Shown: positions 45,989 to 55,365 of the stretch, piece by piece
How positions within the stretch are numbered: the first letter of the stretch is position 1
How the letters are laid out: every line of letters begins with the position of its first letter
From: CAZMSQ01 sp964569025
GTDB taxonomy: Bacteria > Bacteroidota > Bacteroidia > Chitinophagales > Saprospiraceae
Assembly: GCA_964569025.1 (NCBI GenBank)
Contig: CAZMSQ010000005.1
Span: forward strand, 1-64,000
Direction: 5' to 3'
Length of the DNA: 64,000 nt
The notes under the pieces: generated by a model
Told to the model about the DNA's origin: nothing
What the model saw: the letters and a program-made list of their open reading frames with translations, nothing else
Database searches by the model: none
Position numbers and translations under genes: made by a program

Positions 45989-47020
45989 ATGAAAAAAAGA
46001 ATAGCCATAGTGGTCGGGGTCTTCTTGCTTGCCCTCGGTTTGTATATGGTGAGGACCTATGTCCGCTTCACTGGCGCCAATGTGGCAACCCATCTGCCAG
46101 ATCCAATCCTGACTATTCCCACCGGCTCTACCTTTGACGTGGTTGTCGACAGCCTGGTCAGCGGCGGGTTTCTGAAAAACGAGTCTTCTTTTAGAGAGCT
46201 CGCCGGCTTGAAGGGATTTGGTGACGATGAGGTGCGCCCTGGCATGTACCACATCAAGGCTGGCTGGAGCAATCGCCACCTCCTGAATCACCTGCTTGCA
46301 GGTCCTCAGGCCGAAGTGCGTATGGTACTCAATGGTGCCCGATTGCCTGAAGATGTAGCCGCACGTGCCGCTCGCTATCTTGAAATCGATTCAACCGACA
46401 TTCTCACCCTCATCACAAACGCAGAAGTTCTTGAAAAATATGGAATTGAGCCAATTGAGCTCATGTGCACCTTTATTCCCAATTCCTATCATTTTTTTTG
46501 GACCACCTCAGCTGAGGGATTTCTCAAGCGTATGATTCGCGAGCGCGACAACTTTTGGTCGCGTGAGAATCGCCGCGGAAATGCTGAGCGCATCGGGCTC
46601 ACACCTTGTGAAGTGATGACCCTTGCCTCTATCGTGGAGAAAGAGACCCTGGTTTCTTCCGAGCGGCCGAGGGTGGCTGGTTTGTATATCAACAGGCTCA
46701 AAAAAGGCATGCGGCTCCAGGCAGATCCGACAGCTGTTTTTGCGACTCGAGATTTTGCAGCGCGCAGGGTTTTGAACAGGCATATTTCGTTTGACTCTCC
46801 CTACAACACCTACCTCTATCCTGGCCTCCCTCCGGGGCCTATTTGCATGCCCTCCATCCAGTCAATTGATGCCGTCCTCAATGCCGAGCAGCATGATTAC
46901 CTGTTTATGTGCGCCAAACCCGGGAACAGCGGGCTGCATGCTTTCGCTAAAAATCACCGCGCCCACTCGCGCAATGCCGCAAAATACAGGGCATGGCTGA
47001 ACAGCCAGGGTATCCGTTGA
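45989..47020 (+). CDS. mltG: Endolytic murein transglycosylase MltG
   Basis: The 343-residue protein has one N-terminal membrane anchor (IAIVVGVFLLALGLYMV) and a YceG-like domain with the catalytic-Glu segment MTLASIVEKETLVSSERPRV followed by AGLYINRLKKGMRLQADPTA and SPYNTYLYPGLPPGPICMPS. It cleaves nascent glycan strands in the periplasm and so sets peptidoglycan chain length. It ends 3 bp from the convergent lipoprotein gene. Confidence 0.95.
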   Translation: MKKRIAIVVGVFLLALGLYMVRTYVRFTGANVATHLPDPILTIPTGSTFDVVVDSLVSGGFLKNESSFRELAGLKGFGDDEVRPGMYHIKAGWSNRHLLNHLLAGPQAEVRMVLNGARLPEDVAARAARYLEIDSTDILTLITNAEVLEKYGIEPIELMCTFIPNSYHFFWTTSAEGFLKRMIRERDNFWSRENRRGNAERIGLTPCEVMTLASIVEKETLVSSERPRVAGLYINRLKKGMRLQADPTAVFATRDFAARRVLNRHISFDSPYNTYLYPGLPPGPICMPSIQSIDAVLNAEQHDYLFMCAKPGNSGLHAFAKNHRAHSRNAAKYRAWLNSQGIR

Positions 47021-47023
47021 TAC

Positions 47024-47581
47024 TTATTGTACCGGCGGGGTGGGATAATCATCATACCGCTCCAGTTTCATCTGCATCGGGTTTGTGTTGTATTTGGCAT
47101 TGCCAAGAAAAATCATAGCATTTGAGCCGTACTGAAGGCGATAGCCATACAGCCGGTCGGCTTCGTCGGCATAGATGATTTCAATGGTCTCGTTTCCAAA
47201 AGCCCACTGCCCCGTGCGCTCTGTCGTTCCGTAATGGCCGGAGGAGAGCGTTCCATCATCCTTGAATTCCATCCAGAATCCCACACAATCCGGATCCGCC
47301 CCGATGGTTTCATTCACTTTTGCCATCTTGCCGGTGCAATGCCAAACCCCATTGGCCAGGAATCCTGAAGGAGACGCTTTATGAATCACCTGGCCATCTT
47401 CGCTCACCTCCGTTTCTGGTTGAGGCCTCGGCAGGGTAAAAGATGCGGCATTAGCGGGCAAATTTGATTGAGCGCCGGAGACGCCATCCGGTGATTCAGC
47501 CTGAGAGGGATTTCCTGATGGCTGGCACGCGATGAGAGAGGTCATGGTGATTGTGAACACCAACAATTTGAAGCGCTGCAT
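47024..47581 (-). CDS. Small lipoprotein, unknown function (lipocalin-like C-terminal half possible)
   Basis: The 185-residue protein has a lipoprotein leader (TSLIAC), a Ser/Pro/Glu-rich linker to about residue 65 and a compact beta-rich region (LANGVWHCTGKMAKVNETIG, CVGFWMEFKDDGTLSSGHYG, RTGQWAFGNETIEIIYADEA, GYRLQYGSNAMIFLGNAKYN) that recalls lipocalin-like META/copper-resistance-type folds. No family is recognised with certainty. It converges on mltG. Confidence 0.55.
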   Translation of the reverse strand: MQRFKLLVFTITMTSLIACQPSGNPSQAESPDGVSGAQSNLPANAASFTLPRPQPETEVSEDGQVIHKASPSGFLANGVWHCTGKMAKVNETIGADPDCVGFWMEFKDDGTLSSGHYGTTERTGQWAFGNETIEIIYADEADRLYGYRLQYGSNAMIFLGNAKYNTNPMQMKLERYDDYPTPPVQ

Positions 47582-47693
47582 GGCAAAATTTTTTACTTTA
47601 GATGAGAATGATACCCTTCAACGCTCAAATGTACACATTTGCTCCGATGATGACACAGGCGCAGAGGTTTGAATTTACAAGGATGGAACCCGC

Positions 47694-49079
47694 ATGACAG
47701 ACCAAATTACAGATTGGTTTTCCCAGCACATCGTGCATGGGGCTTTGCAGTTGGGGTCTCGTATGTCCATCCTTGCAGTGAGTGGCGGTGTAGACTCAAT
47801 GGTCATGGCGGAGCTCTATCTCAGGAGTGGCTGTCCTGTGGTTCTTGCTCACGTCAACTACCAGCTACGGGGTGAAGAAAGCAACGGGGACGAGGAGTTC
47901 GTTCGGGAATGGGCCCGGGAGCGGGGCCTTCCTTTTGAAATGCTGCGCGTTGATGGCCGGCAGGAATTCCAGGCTCAGGGAGAGGGGATTCAGGAGGGTG
48001 CCCGGCGGATCAGATACGAGTGGCTTGAAGAAATCAGAAAAAAGCATGATGCCCAATGGATTGCAACAGCCCACCACCTCAATGACTCAGTTGAGACGGC
48101 GTTGTTTCATTTGATCAGGGGGTGTGGGCTGAGGGGACTTCATGGGATTCCCTTCAAAAGTGGCTCAATGCTCCGACCTTTGCTGGGGTTTACCAAGGAA
48201 GAACTTCTGCAGTGGGCCGCCAGTCATGGGGTATTCTACCGGACAGACAGCTCAAATGAAACACTTGCCTACACTAGGAATCAGATTCGACACACAGTCA
48301 TTCCACAAATTCAGAATATAAACCCTGATTTTATTAGGTCTGCCGGTCAAACCATAAGCCGGATTCGCGGGGCTGAGCTTCTAATAGATTGGGCCGCAGA
48401 GTGGTGGCGCCAGAAAGTGGTACGCAACAGCCCGATTCCAGGTATTCAGGGGTTGCCACTTGACATCCTTCCGGATGACATAGCCTTGCGTAGGGAGATT
48501 CTCTACGAACTCTTGCGGCCATTTGGCTTCAACAGCACTCAGATTCATGACCTGACAACCTCAAATGCCCGCACCGGAGCCCGGGCAGAATCTTTCTCCC
48601 ATGAACTCCAGTTTGATCGCAGATGGCTGAGATGGGCAGAAAAGAGCACCAGAATTGGGAGATTCTCCTGCCGCATAGAGTTGTTGCCCTCTGAAATCGT
48701 GCTACCTACGGGGGGAGCCATACTTGCAGCCGCTCAGGATGATACCACCGGAGCATTTTCCGTGACCAATTCAGCCTCTTACGTTTGCGATCTTTCTGCT
48801 CAGGCCCTCACATTCCCTCTGATTGTGCGGGGCTGGAGGCCCGGAGATGCATTTTGTCCCTCAGGAATGGGTGGGCATTCCAAGACCCTGAAAAAGTATT
48901 TCGCTGACGAAAAGGTGCCACTCCTTGCCAAATATCGCACATGGGTGGTCGTCAATGGAAACGGCGACATCATATGGCTCGTTGGCCACAGGGTCGATGA
49001 GCGGTATCTGGCAAAGAGTGGTGAGCCGTCCGTTCGGTTCCAGTATGTGATACCCAAAGAGGAGGGCTCCAAAAGGTGA
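47694..49079 (+). CDS. tilS: tRNA(Ile)-lysidine synthetase
   Basis: The 461-residue protein has the N-type ATP pyrophosphatase motif LAVSGGVDSMVMAELYLR, then VLAHVNYQLRGEESNGDEEF, WIATAHHLNDSVETALFHLI, GCGLRGLHGIPFKSG, and RTDSSNETLAYTRNQIRHTV, all TilS hallmarks. The C-terminal TilS domains end in LIVRGWRPGDAFCPSGMGGH. It attaches lysine to C34 of tRNA-Ile2 to allow AUA reading. It converges with the TPR/PD40 gene. Confidence 0.95.
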   Translation: MTDQITDWFSQHIVHGALQLGSRMSILAVSGGVDSMVMAELYLRSGCPVVLAHVNYQLRGEESNGDEEFVREWARERGLPFEMLRVDGRQEFQAQGEGIQEGARRIRYEWLEEIRKKHDAQWIATAHHLNDSVETALFHLIRGCGLRGLHGIPFKSGSMLRPLLGFTKEELLQWAASHGVFYRTDSSNETLAYTRNQIRHTVIPQIQNINPDFIRSAGQTISRIRGAELLIDWAAEWWRQKVVRNSPIPGIQGLPLDILPDDIALRREILYELLRPFGFNSTQIHDLTTSNARTGARAESFSHELQFDRRWLRWAEKSTRIGRFSCRIELLPSEIVLPTGGAILAAAQDDTTGAFSVTNSASYVCDLSAQALTFPLIVRGWRPGDAFCPSGMGGHSKTLKKYFADEKVPLLAKYRTWVVVNGNGDIIWLVGHRVDERYLAKSGEPSVRFQYVIPKEEGSKR

Positions 49080-49089
49080 GAAACCGGAA

Positions 49090-51531
49090 TTACTCGACCC
49101 GTTTAATGGTTCCGTCACTGTCAAGAGTGACGATATGAGCCGTGTCGAAACCGGCGGCAAGCACCTTTGTAACGACCTGACGGGCATCAGGAAGATTGTC
49201 ATATCCCCTCAGGAGCATTATGGTCATATTGCCCTTCTTGATTCGCTCGACAGTGCCCAGACCTTCGACCAGGGCCGGGTTGAAAAACTCCGGTCGCGAA
49301 TAGGTGGCGAGTCGGACAAGGTATACAGGAGAGCTCGCGGCAGGTGTCTGCGGGGTGGCAGGCTCGGCATCATTACGAGGCTTGGCGCTGGACAGGATAA
49401 TGTCGCGATTGCGATCAGTAATGGGCTCTTCGACCACGAATGCTGTGCTGAAGCCCAATTCGTTGATGCGATTTTGGATGTCTTCAGCATAGGCTCGGTC
49501 GGCGTATATTCCGACCCGGATTTTTTTTGTTCTCCCTTCGGGATTGTTGTAAATGTTACCGAATTCCCGAAGTTGCTCGTATTCTTTGGGATTGACCTCA
49601 TCGAGATTAAACACTGTTGCGACTTGCACGGAGTATCCGATTCCTGAGTTTGGAGTGGGAGTTTCAACTGCGACCGGTGATGTCCCAGCAGATGGACTGC
49701 TGGTGGCAGGGTTGTCTGGGCCACCACCAAGAAACTGCATGGCCACGGTGCCGAGAAGATTTCGGTCTGTCCGGGTTCCGGTAGATACCTTCTTATGAAT
49801 ATTTAGAAACCCCGCTTTGGAGAAAGTCATGGTATAGGTGGTATTTGCGGCAAGAGCCAAGGTATACTGTCCGTTGGCATTGGTGAACACTTCGTACTGT
49901 TCTCCGGTCAGATCATTGGCTAGTCTGACAACCACATCCGGCTCACCCCTTGAGGTACGGGTATTCGTGACCAATCCAACAAATCGGTCTTCTTCCCGTT
50001 CGAGGGCAATTTCAAATCGGCGGTCGCCGGAGTAGCTCCCTTCATTCAGTGCGAACGAAAAGGGGGCATAGCCCAAACTCCTGATTTCAGCTCTGCATGA
50101 GAGGCCCGTGGGAATATGGGCAATCAGAAGGCCATTTTCATCGGTCTCTAAGACCGCCTCTCCGCAAGCTTGCAAATCTACAGTTGCACCGTTTAGAGGC
50201 GATTTTGAAAGCGCATCCGTAATGTGAAAAGTCAAGGTTTCGGTGCGGGTACGGAAATGATACAAATCTTCTCCTCCTTTTCCTCCGGGACGATTCGAGG
50301 TCAGGTAACCGAAATTTTTCGACGGGTCATAGACAAGGCTCAGGTCATCGTATGAAGAATTGATACCTGTCCCCATATTCGAAATCTGTTTCCATCCCCC
50401 ATTCTCATAGGCCGCTTTGAACAAATCAAAGCCTCCCAGCCCGAAGTGCCAGTTGGAAGCCAGATACAGAAACTGGCCGTCAAAGTAAGGCGACAATTCA
50501 TGACCCGGCGTATTGATAACAGGGCCCAGATTTACGGGCGGCGTCCATGAATTATCTGCTCTGGTTGACATAAACAGGTCGAATCCTCCGTATCCATCAG
50601 ATCGGTCGGAGGCAAAGTACAACGTATTGCCTTGATCTGCAAAGCACGGAAAACCAGTCGAATATCCGGTGCCGTTGTGGGGAAATGGGCGCGCCTCACC
50701 CCAGGTGCCGTCGGGTTCGACTCGTGCAATGTAGATACTCAGCTCAAGCCCGGAGCCCGGTATTGGCCTGATGCCTTCCCGAAAATTGTTTCTTGTGAAG
50801 GCTACCCATTTGCCATCTTCCGAAAAGGAAAGCGGACCTTCATTTTTTGAATGGCGTACCTGCGGATGGAAAAACCCGGGTTTGAGAAGGAAATTCTTCT
50901 CATCACGACCCGATGAAAATAGCTGGTTTTCAGAACCTTCCTCAAGATTAACTTTCAAACGCTGGTCTTCTCGGACAATGTCTGTGCGAGATGAGGCAAA
51001 GATGACCTCATCACCATGCATGGTAGGAAAGAGTTCGGAGAATGCTGAATTGATATATTCCAGTCGCACATCATACAACGGTTCAGTACCTGAGAGAATG
51101 GAAGCTTCATCGCAGCTCACTGCATAATGTTGGCCAAATCCCGGATATTCCTCCCCATAGTCGAGGTATTGCCTTTTTGCCTTTTCATATTCTCCCAGAG
51201 ATTTCAGAACCTGCGCATATTGAAACACCAATAAAGGGTCTGATTTCCGGTGAGTGATGGCTTTTGCGTACCATTTGGCAGCATTCTCCAACTCATTGGT
51301 CATACGGTAGCAGTCAGCAATCCGTGCCTGAGCCTCTGCATTATCGGGGTCCCTGTCGAGCACTGCCGAATAACTTTCAATGGCCAGATCAAATTGATGC
51401 AGCTTGTATTCAGTATCTGCCTTGCGCAATGCGCCGGGCTGGCCCTGAATCATCAAAGGGAAACAATTCAATAACAGGGTAATCAGGCATCCTGCCGGTA
51501 ATGTACAATGGGTAAATCGAAAGGCTTTCAT
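49090..51531 (-). CDS. TPR/PD40 outer-membrane protein with carboxypeptidase-like and SPOR-like domains
   Basis: From ATG 51531 the protein has 813 residues. After a signal peptide there are TPR repeats (about 20-130, AIESYSAVLDRDPDNAEAQA), a PD40 propeller (about 150-430, NTLYFASDRSDGYGGFDLFM), two regulatory-like beta domains (about 445-620, TNANGQYTLALAANTTYTMT), and two SPOR-like segments (YSVQVATVFNLDEVNPKEYE and VYLVRLATYSRPEFF). PorE-like relatives have an OmpA end; here SPOR-like repeats replace it, so denuded-glycan binding at division is a possibility. The function is otherwise unknown. Confidence 0.7.
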   Translation of the reverse strand: MKAFRFTHCTLPAGCLITLLLNCFPLMIQGQPGALRKADTEYKLHQFDLAIESYSAVLDRDPDNAEAQARIADCYRMTNELENAAKWYAKAITHRKSDPLLVFQYAQVLKSLGEYEKAKRQYLDYGEEYPGFGQHYAVSCDEASILSGTEPLYDVRLEYINSAFSELFPTMHGDEVIFASSRTDIVREDQRLKVNLEEGSENQLFSSGRDEKNFLLKPGFFHPQVRHSKNEGPLSFSEDGKWVAFTRNNFREGIRPIPGSGLELSIYIARVEPDGTWGEARPFPHNGTGYSTGFPCFADQGNTLYFASDRSDGYGGFDLFMSTRADNSWTPPVNLGPVINTPGHELSPYFDGQFLYLASNWHFGLGGFDLFKAAYENGGWKQISNMGTGINSSYDDLSLVYDPSKNFGYLTSNRPGGKGGEDLYHFRTRTETLTFHITDALSKSPLNGATVDLQACGEAVLETDENGLLIAHIPTGLSCRAEIRSLGYAPFSFALNEGSYSGDRRFEIALEREEDRFVGLVTNTRTSRGEPDVVVRLANDLTGEQYEVFTNANGQYTLALAANTTYTMTFSKAGFLNIHKKVSTGTRTDRNLLGTVAMQFLGGGPDNPATSSPSAGTSPVAVETPTPNSGIGYSVQVATVFNLDEVNPKEYEQLREFGNIYNNPEGRTKKIRVGIYADRAYAEDIQNRINELGFSTAFVVEEPITDRNRDIILSSAKPRNDAEPATPQTPAASSPVYLVRLATYSRPEFFNPALVEGLGTVERIKKGNMTIMLLRGYDNLPDARQVVTKVLAAGFDTAHIVTLDSDGTIKRVE

Positions 51532-51642
51532 GGACACCTTGTAAATTCTCGTCAATAGGCAATATGTGAAAAAACGCAATTTCTATGAACTTTCGCGTAC
51601 TTCCATCAAATAATTTAAGAAACTTTGCACCATCCGGAAGGG

Positions 51643-52404
51643 TTACCTGAGCTCATCCGGGTCTACAGGGCCCATCATGATATCTTCTTCTCCATCTTCA
51701 ACAATTGGTTTAAATGGATTCCACCAAGGGGTATCCGGAAGGGGAGCAGTAATGCAAACCTGTGTTTGTTTAATCGGATGTTCGAACTCTAGCCGCCATG
51801 CGTGCAGGGCAATTGAGCCGTCGCTGAATGTAAAATCTGATTGGTACTTGGCATCTCCAAGAATCGGACAGCCGGCTTGGCTGAGCTGCGCACGTATCTG
51901 GTGTGGTCTGCCTGTATGAAGCGACAGGCTGAGGAGTACGGTCTGGTCAATCTGTCCAACCATTCGGTAGTCGAGAGATGCCTTTTTGGCATTCTCCTTT
52001 TTGGCGCGGCCACTGAGAGATGCATATGCGTGCGCGACATTTTTATTGGAGTCTTTCGACAAGTAGTGGACGAGCGTACCCGCTACTTCCGGAGGCCGGT
52101 TTCTGGTCACCGCCAGATAGGTCTTCCTGACATCCCGTGTGCGGAACAATTCATTCATGCGGCTCAGCCCCTTACTGGTGCGCGCAAACAATGTCACGCC
52201 GCTCACAGGCCGGTCGAGCCGATGGATGACGCCCAAAAAAACATCTCCGGGCTTTTCATATCTGACCTTGATCCAGGCCTTGACCAATTCGGTAAGTGGC
52301 ATATCACCAGTTTCGTCGCCCTGAACCAGCCATCCGGCCGGTTTGTTGACTGCAATGAGGTGATTGTCTTCGTAGAGAACCACTAATTTGCTGATATCTA
52401 TCAT
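51643..52404 (-). CDS. RluA-family pseudouridine synthase (short, no S4 domain)
   Basis: From ATG 52404 the protein has 253 residues. It contains the RluA catalytic motif VIHRLDRPVSGVTLFARTSK (Asp in HRLD) and LHTGRPHQIRAQLSQAGCPI, but no S4 domain, unlike the rluD gene at 19.2 kb. The acidic tail (EDGEEDIMMGPVDPDELR) is unusual. Target RNA is unknown. It diverges from mqnD with 24 bp between starts. Confidence 0.88.
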   Translation of the reverse strand: MIDISKLVVLYEDNHLIAVNKPAGWLVQGDETGDMPLTELVKAWIKVRYEKPGDVFLGVIHRLDRPVSGVTLFARTSKGLSRMNELFRTRDVRKTYLAVTRNRPPEVAGTLVHYLSKDSNKNVAHAYASLSGRAKKENAKKASLDYRMVGQIDQTVLLSLSLHTGRPHQIRAQLSQAGCPILGDAKYQSDFTFSDGSIALHAWRLEFEHPIKQTQVCITAPLPDTPWWNPFKPIVEDGEEDIMMGPVDPDELR

Positions 52405-52428
52405 AACTGGCAAGATAAACACAATTCG

Positions 52429-53268
52429 ATGAAACTCACACTGGGGTTTTCACCCTGTCCGAATGACACCTTCATTTTTGATGCACTGGTCAATGGCAAA
52501 CTTGATCTTGGTGGTCTGACCATTGAGCCATATATCGCAGATGTTGAAGAGCTTAACAGGCTAGCCAGCCGCGGCGAGTTGGAGCTCACAAAGCTGAGCT
52601 ACCATGCTTTCGCCCACCTTACTGACCGGTATGCGCTCCTGCACACTGGCAGTGCGCTCGGCAAAAACTGCGGCCCACTGCTCATCGCGCGCAAGCCCCT
52701 GTCAATGGCACAAATAAACGAAGGTCCTGTGGCAATTCCCGGAAAACTTACCACTGCAAATTTCCTCTTCAGCCTCGCCTGGCCCAAAGCCACCAATACC
52801 CGTGAAATGGTATTTTCAGACATTGAAGATGCTGTCCTTCAGGAAGATGTCGCCGCCGGCTTAATCATTCACGAAAATCGGTTTACCTACGCGCAAAAGG
52901 GACTTCACCGAATCATGGATCTTGGAGAGTACTGGGAGCAGTTGACCGGCATGCCTATTCCGTTGGGCGGTATTGCAGTAAGAAGAGATCTGCCCCAGGA
53001 GGTTCAGAAATTAGTCAACAACCTTGTTGGCCAGTCGGTCCGCCATGCTCGTCAGAATCCCGGGCAAACCCTCGAATATGTCAGTGCTCACGCTCAAGAA
53101 ATGGATCCTGATGTGATGAAGGCCCATATTCAATTGTATGTCAATGATTTTACCGAGCATCTCGGCTACACCGGCACAAATGCCGTAGAGCGCCTCATGG
53201 CAGAAGCCATTAACAGGGGCATCATCAACCCTTTACCCGAGTCGCTCAGTTTGTTTGTTCGAGAGTAA
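52429..53268 (+). CDS. mqnD: 1,4-dihydroxy-6-naphthoate synthase (futalosine menaquinone pathway)
   Basis: The 279-residue protein starts TLGFSPCPNDTFIFDALVNG, the MqnD signature, and continues with LELTKLSYHAFAHLTDRYAL, LGKNCGPLLIARKP and MPIPLGGIAVRRDLPQEV, in the periplasmic-binding-protein-like fold. It makes 1,4-dihydroxy-6-naphthoate from cyclic de-hypoxanthinyl futalosine. Other mqn genes are not in the window. It has a fully normal length. Confidence 0.95.
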   Translation: MKLTLGFSPCPNDTFIFDALVNGKLDLGGLTIEPYIADVEELNRLASRGELELTKLSYHAFAHLTDRYALLHTGSALGKNCGPLLIARKPLSMAQINEGPVAIPGKLTTANFLFSLAWPKATNTREMVFSDIEDAVLQEDVAAGLIIHENRFTYAQKGLHRIMDLGEYWEQLTGMPIPLGGIAVRRDLPQEVQKLVNNLVGQSVRHARQNPGQTLEYVSAHAQEMDPDVMKAHIQLYVNDFTEHLGYTGTNAVERLMAEAINRGIINPLPESLSLFVRE

Positions 53269-53403
53269 GACGTTAATTCTGGTTGGTACAAATTTGAGAC
53301 TTGTTTCTGAAGGAATCTCCATACGGCGGTGCAGGCACTCATTTTTTGGCATTTTCAATAAAGAGTCATGTCTGCAGCAGGCTTCATTCAGAAGTGGATG
53401 CTT

Positions 53404-54198
53404 TTACAACTGACCAGCATCAGTTGCAGGCACGGTCAGTTCCAGCGGAGCCTCTTTCAGCAAAGCTGCTGCATACTGATACCCCAGTTCGAAGAGTTCG
53501 TCGGCAGCAGAAGTGGTGAGGTAGTCATATTTTTCCAGCCCCCTCGGTTCGATGACCAAATCGCAGTACTCCTGAGGCTGGCGGGCCTTCGAGTTGAGGT
53601 TCAGCTGAAAAATGCGAAGCGCAATCTGCAACATATTGTTCAGCCTGTCTGTCGGAGCCACAGGGCAGATATTCACCCCAATAATCTGCTGACATCGCCC
53701 CCGAAGCGGCTGCACCGGAAGATTATCCATCAGCCCCCCGTCCACATACAGCGACTCGCCAATCTGCACCGGAGAAAACAAAATCGGAATACTTGACGAG
53801 GCCAGAACCGCCTGCTCAATCGGCCCCTCCGAAAAATACTCCATCTGCCCCTTACTGAGATTTGCTGCTCCCACAACCAGAGGCGTGGCAAGATCCTCAA
53901 GCCGCGATACCGACAAATTGCTCTTCAACTCGCTCTTCAACCCCTTGAGATTGAGCAGCCCAGTAGAAGACATCTGCATTTTTGAAAAGGAAAAAAGCCC
54001 CTTGTCTTTCAGCAACAGATGGATGTCACGAGGGCTTTTCCCATCCGCCAAAAAAGCCCCCACAATAGCCCCCGCACTGACACCGGAAATAATCCCCGGC
54101 AGAATGCCCCCTTCCGCCAACGCCTGAAGAACCCCCAAATGCGCAAACCCACGAGTGCCTCCACCCCCAAGCGCGATTCCTGTGTTGTATGTCTCCAT
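53404..54198 (-). CDS. Patatin-like phospholipase (RssA-type)
   Basis: The 264-residue protein has IALGGGGTRGFAHLGVLQAL (oxyanion loop), GIISGVSAGAIVGAFLADG (GxSxG, Ser nucleophile) and SLYVDGGLMDNLPVQPLRGR (catalytic DGG). It is a cytoplasmic or membrane-associated acyl hydrolase without a signal peptide. Repeat copy C lies 58 bp upstream of its start. Confidence 0.92.
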   Translation of the reverse strand: METYNTGIALGGGGTRGFAHLGVLQALAEGGILPGIISGVSAGAIVGAFLADGKSPRDIHLLLKDKGLFSFSKMQMSSTGLLNLKGLKSELKSNLSVSRLEDLATPLVVGAANLSKGQMEYFSEGPIEQAVLASSSIPILFSPVQIGESLYVDGGLMDNLPVQPLRGRCQQIIGVNICPVAPTDRLNNMLQIALRIFQLNLNSKARQPQEYCDLVIEPRGLEKYDYLTTSAADELFELGYQYAAALLKEAPLELTVPATDAGQL

Positions 54199-54255
54199 TT
54201 TTTAATTTCTTTCAAAACAGAACCACCCTCTCCGAAGTTCACCAGCCACAGGACC

Positions 54256-54323
54256 AAGCGGTCCGACGACTATAGTGGTCCGACGACTATAGTGGTCCGA
54301 CGACTATAGTGGTCCGACGAGTT
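54256..54323. repeat. Tandem ACTATAGT/GTCSGAC repeat element, copy C
   Basis: The 17-bp unit GGTCCGACGACTATAGT occurs three times in direct tandem (54260 onward) plus a terminal half unit. In block terms it is AAGC, then GTCCGAC-ACTATAGT three times, GTCCGAC, AGTT, every separator and centre base the same. It is exactly one 17-bp unit longer than copies A and B. It lies 12 bp downstream of the leftward ATPase pseudogene. Confidence 0.9.
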
Positions 54324-54335
54324 TCGGGGTGGGGG

Positions 54336-55299
54336 TTAGAGGCGGCGGTGAGCGAGGAGGGTGCTGGAGAGGACGCCGAACAGGGCAATGGTTACTGAGC
54401 TGGCGGGCATTAGGATGGCAGCGATGACGGGGGAGAGGAGGCCCTGGACGGCGAAAAACAGGTCGATGACATTGTAGATGAGGGCCAGTGTATAGGCGGC
54501 ATAGACGAGGCGGACACTCTCCCGGGCGTATTGGAGAATGTTGGGAAGTCGGGCGAAGCGGCCCGCATGGAGAATTCCGTCACAGGCGGGGCTGAAGTTG
54601 TTGGAATCTTCGGTGAGGACGATGCCCGCATCGCTTTGTCGGAGCGCACCGGCATCATTCAGGCCATCTCCAAGCATAAGTACCTAGTGTCCGTTGTCTT
54701 GAAGGGACTGAATGAAGTTGAGTTTGTCTTGTGGCGATTGGCGGAATTTGAGGTTGGCGCCTTTAGCAAACAGGTGTTCGAGGCGTGAACGCTCTGCCGG
54801 GGTATCACCGCTCAGCAGCGAAGCTGTAATCAATGCGCGGCAGACCTTTTTGCAAAATGCTGTCAGCAGGCACCAGCTCTTCATTGCGAATCACGAGCAT
54901 ATCTCCTGTCCGGAGCTTGTCGAGAGAGACCGGGTGCTCACCCCCATTCTCAAGACGGTTAGAGGCAATGGGGAAATACGACCGGTAATCTCGCTCAAAA
55001 CTGATGTGGTGATAGGTGCGCCCCCTAAGGCTGAATCCGGCCTTCGGGTCAATCTCATAATACCGACACATGTCGTTCTGCTCCAGTATCTCATAAACCA
55101 TTTGGCAGCCCACACAGCAAAAGGGGTGGTCCTGATACATGACCACGTCACCGCCACATGCCTCCCCACAGTGCTTGCAGGCAAGTCCTTTTTCTGTGGA
55201 TTTAACTCTTGGCGTGGCGTGGAGCGTCATAAGGCTTTGTTCGATGAATCGGAGTATGCAAGATAACACCCGCCGGGTCGTCCGTTCTATGATGCTCAC
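54336..55299 (-). pseudogene. Degraded heavy-metal P-type ATPase (CcoI/FixI-CopA type)
   Basis: Three pieces of one ATPase survive. The first (55299-54805) has the N-terminal metal-binding domain (CKHCGEACGG, PFCCVGCQMVYEILEQND) and jumps straight to the actuator segment VSLDKLRTGDMLVIRNEELV, ending after RIDYSF. The second, in another frame (from about 54815), carries FAKGANLKFRQSPQDKLNFI of the P-domain, then hits an in-frame TAG (54684-54686). The third continues with MLGDGLNDAGALRQSD and the last membrane helices to 54336. Missing are the HMA and TM1-4 region and the DKTGT phosphorylation domain, so it cannot pump. It once belonged to the metal locus upstream. Confidence 0.85.
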
Positions 55300-55365
55300 A
55301 TGGCCCGAATGGTGATTTTTGTCACTTCACTATTCGGGGAGAGAATGAATGATGGGGTATTGTAT

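Noticed and set aside
46001..46018. Match AGCCATAGTGGTCGG between the repeat unit near 30497 and the start of mltG
   Set aside because: Fifteen identical bases, but it lies in conserved membrane-anchor coding sequence without further blocks; probably chance.
54684..54686. TAG as a recoded sense codon (pyrrolysine or readthrough) in the ATPase
   Set aside because: The same gene has lost its membrane and phosphorylation domains and changes frame, so decay is simpler.
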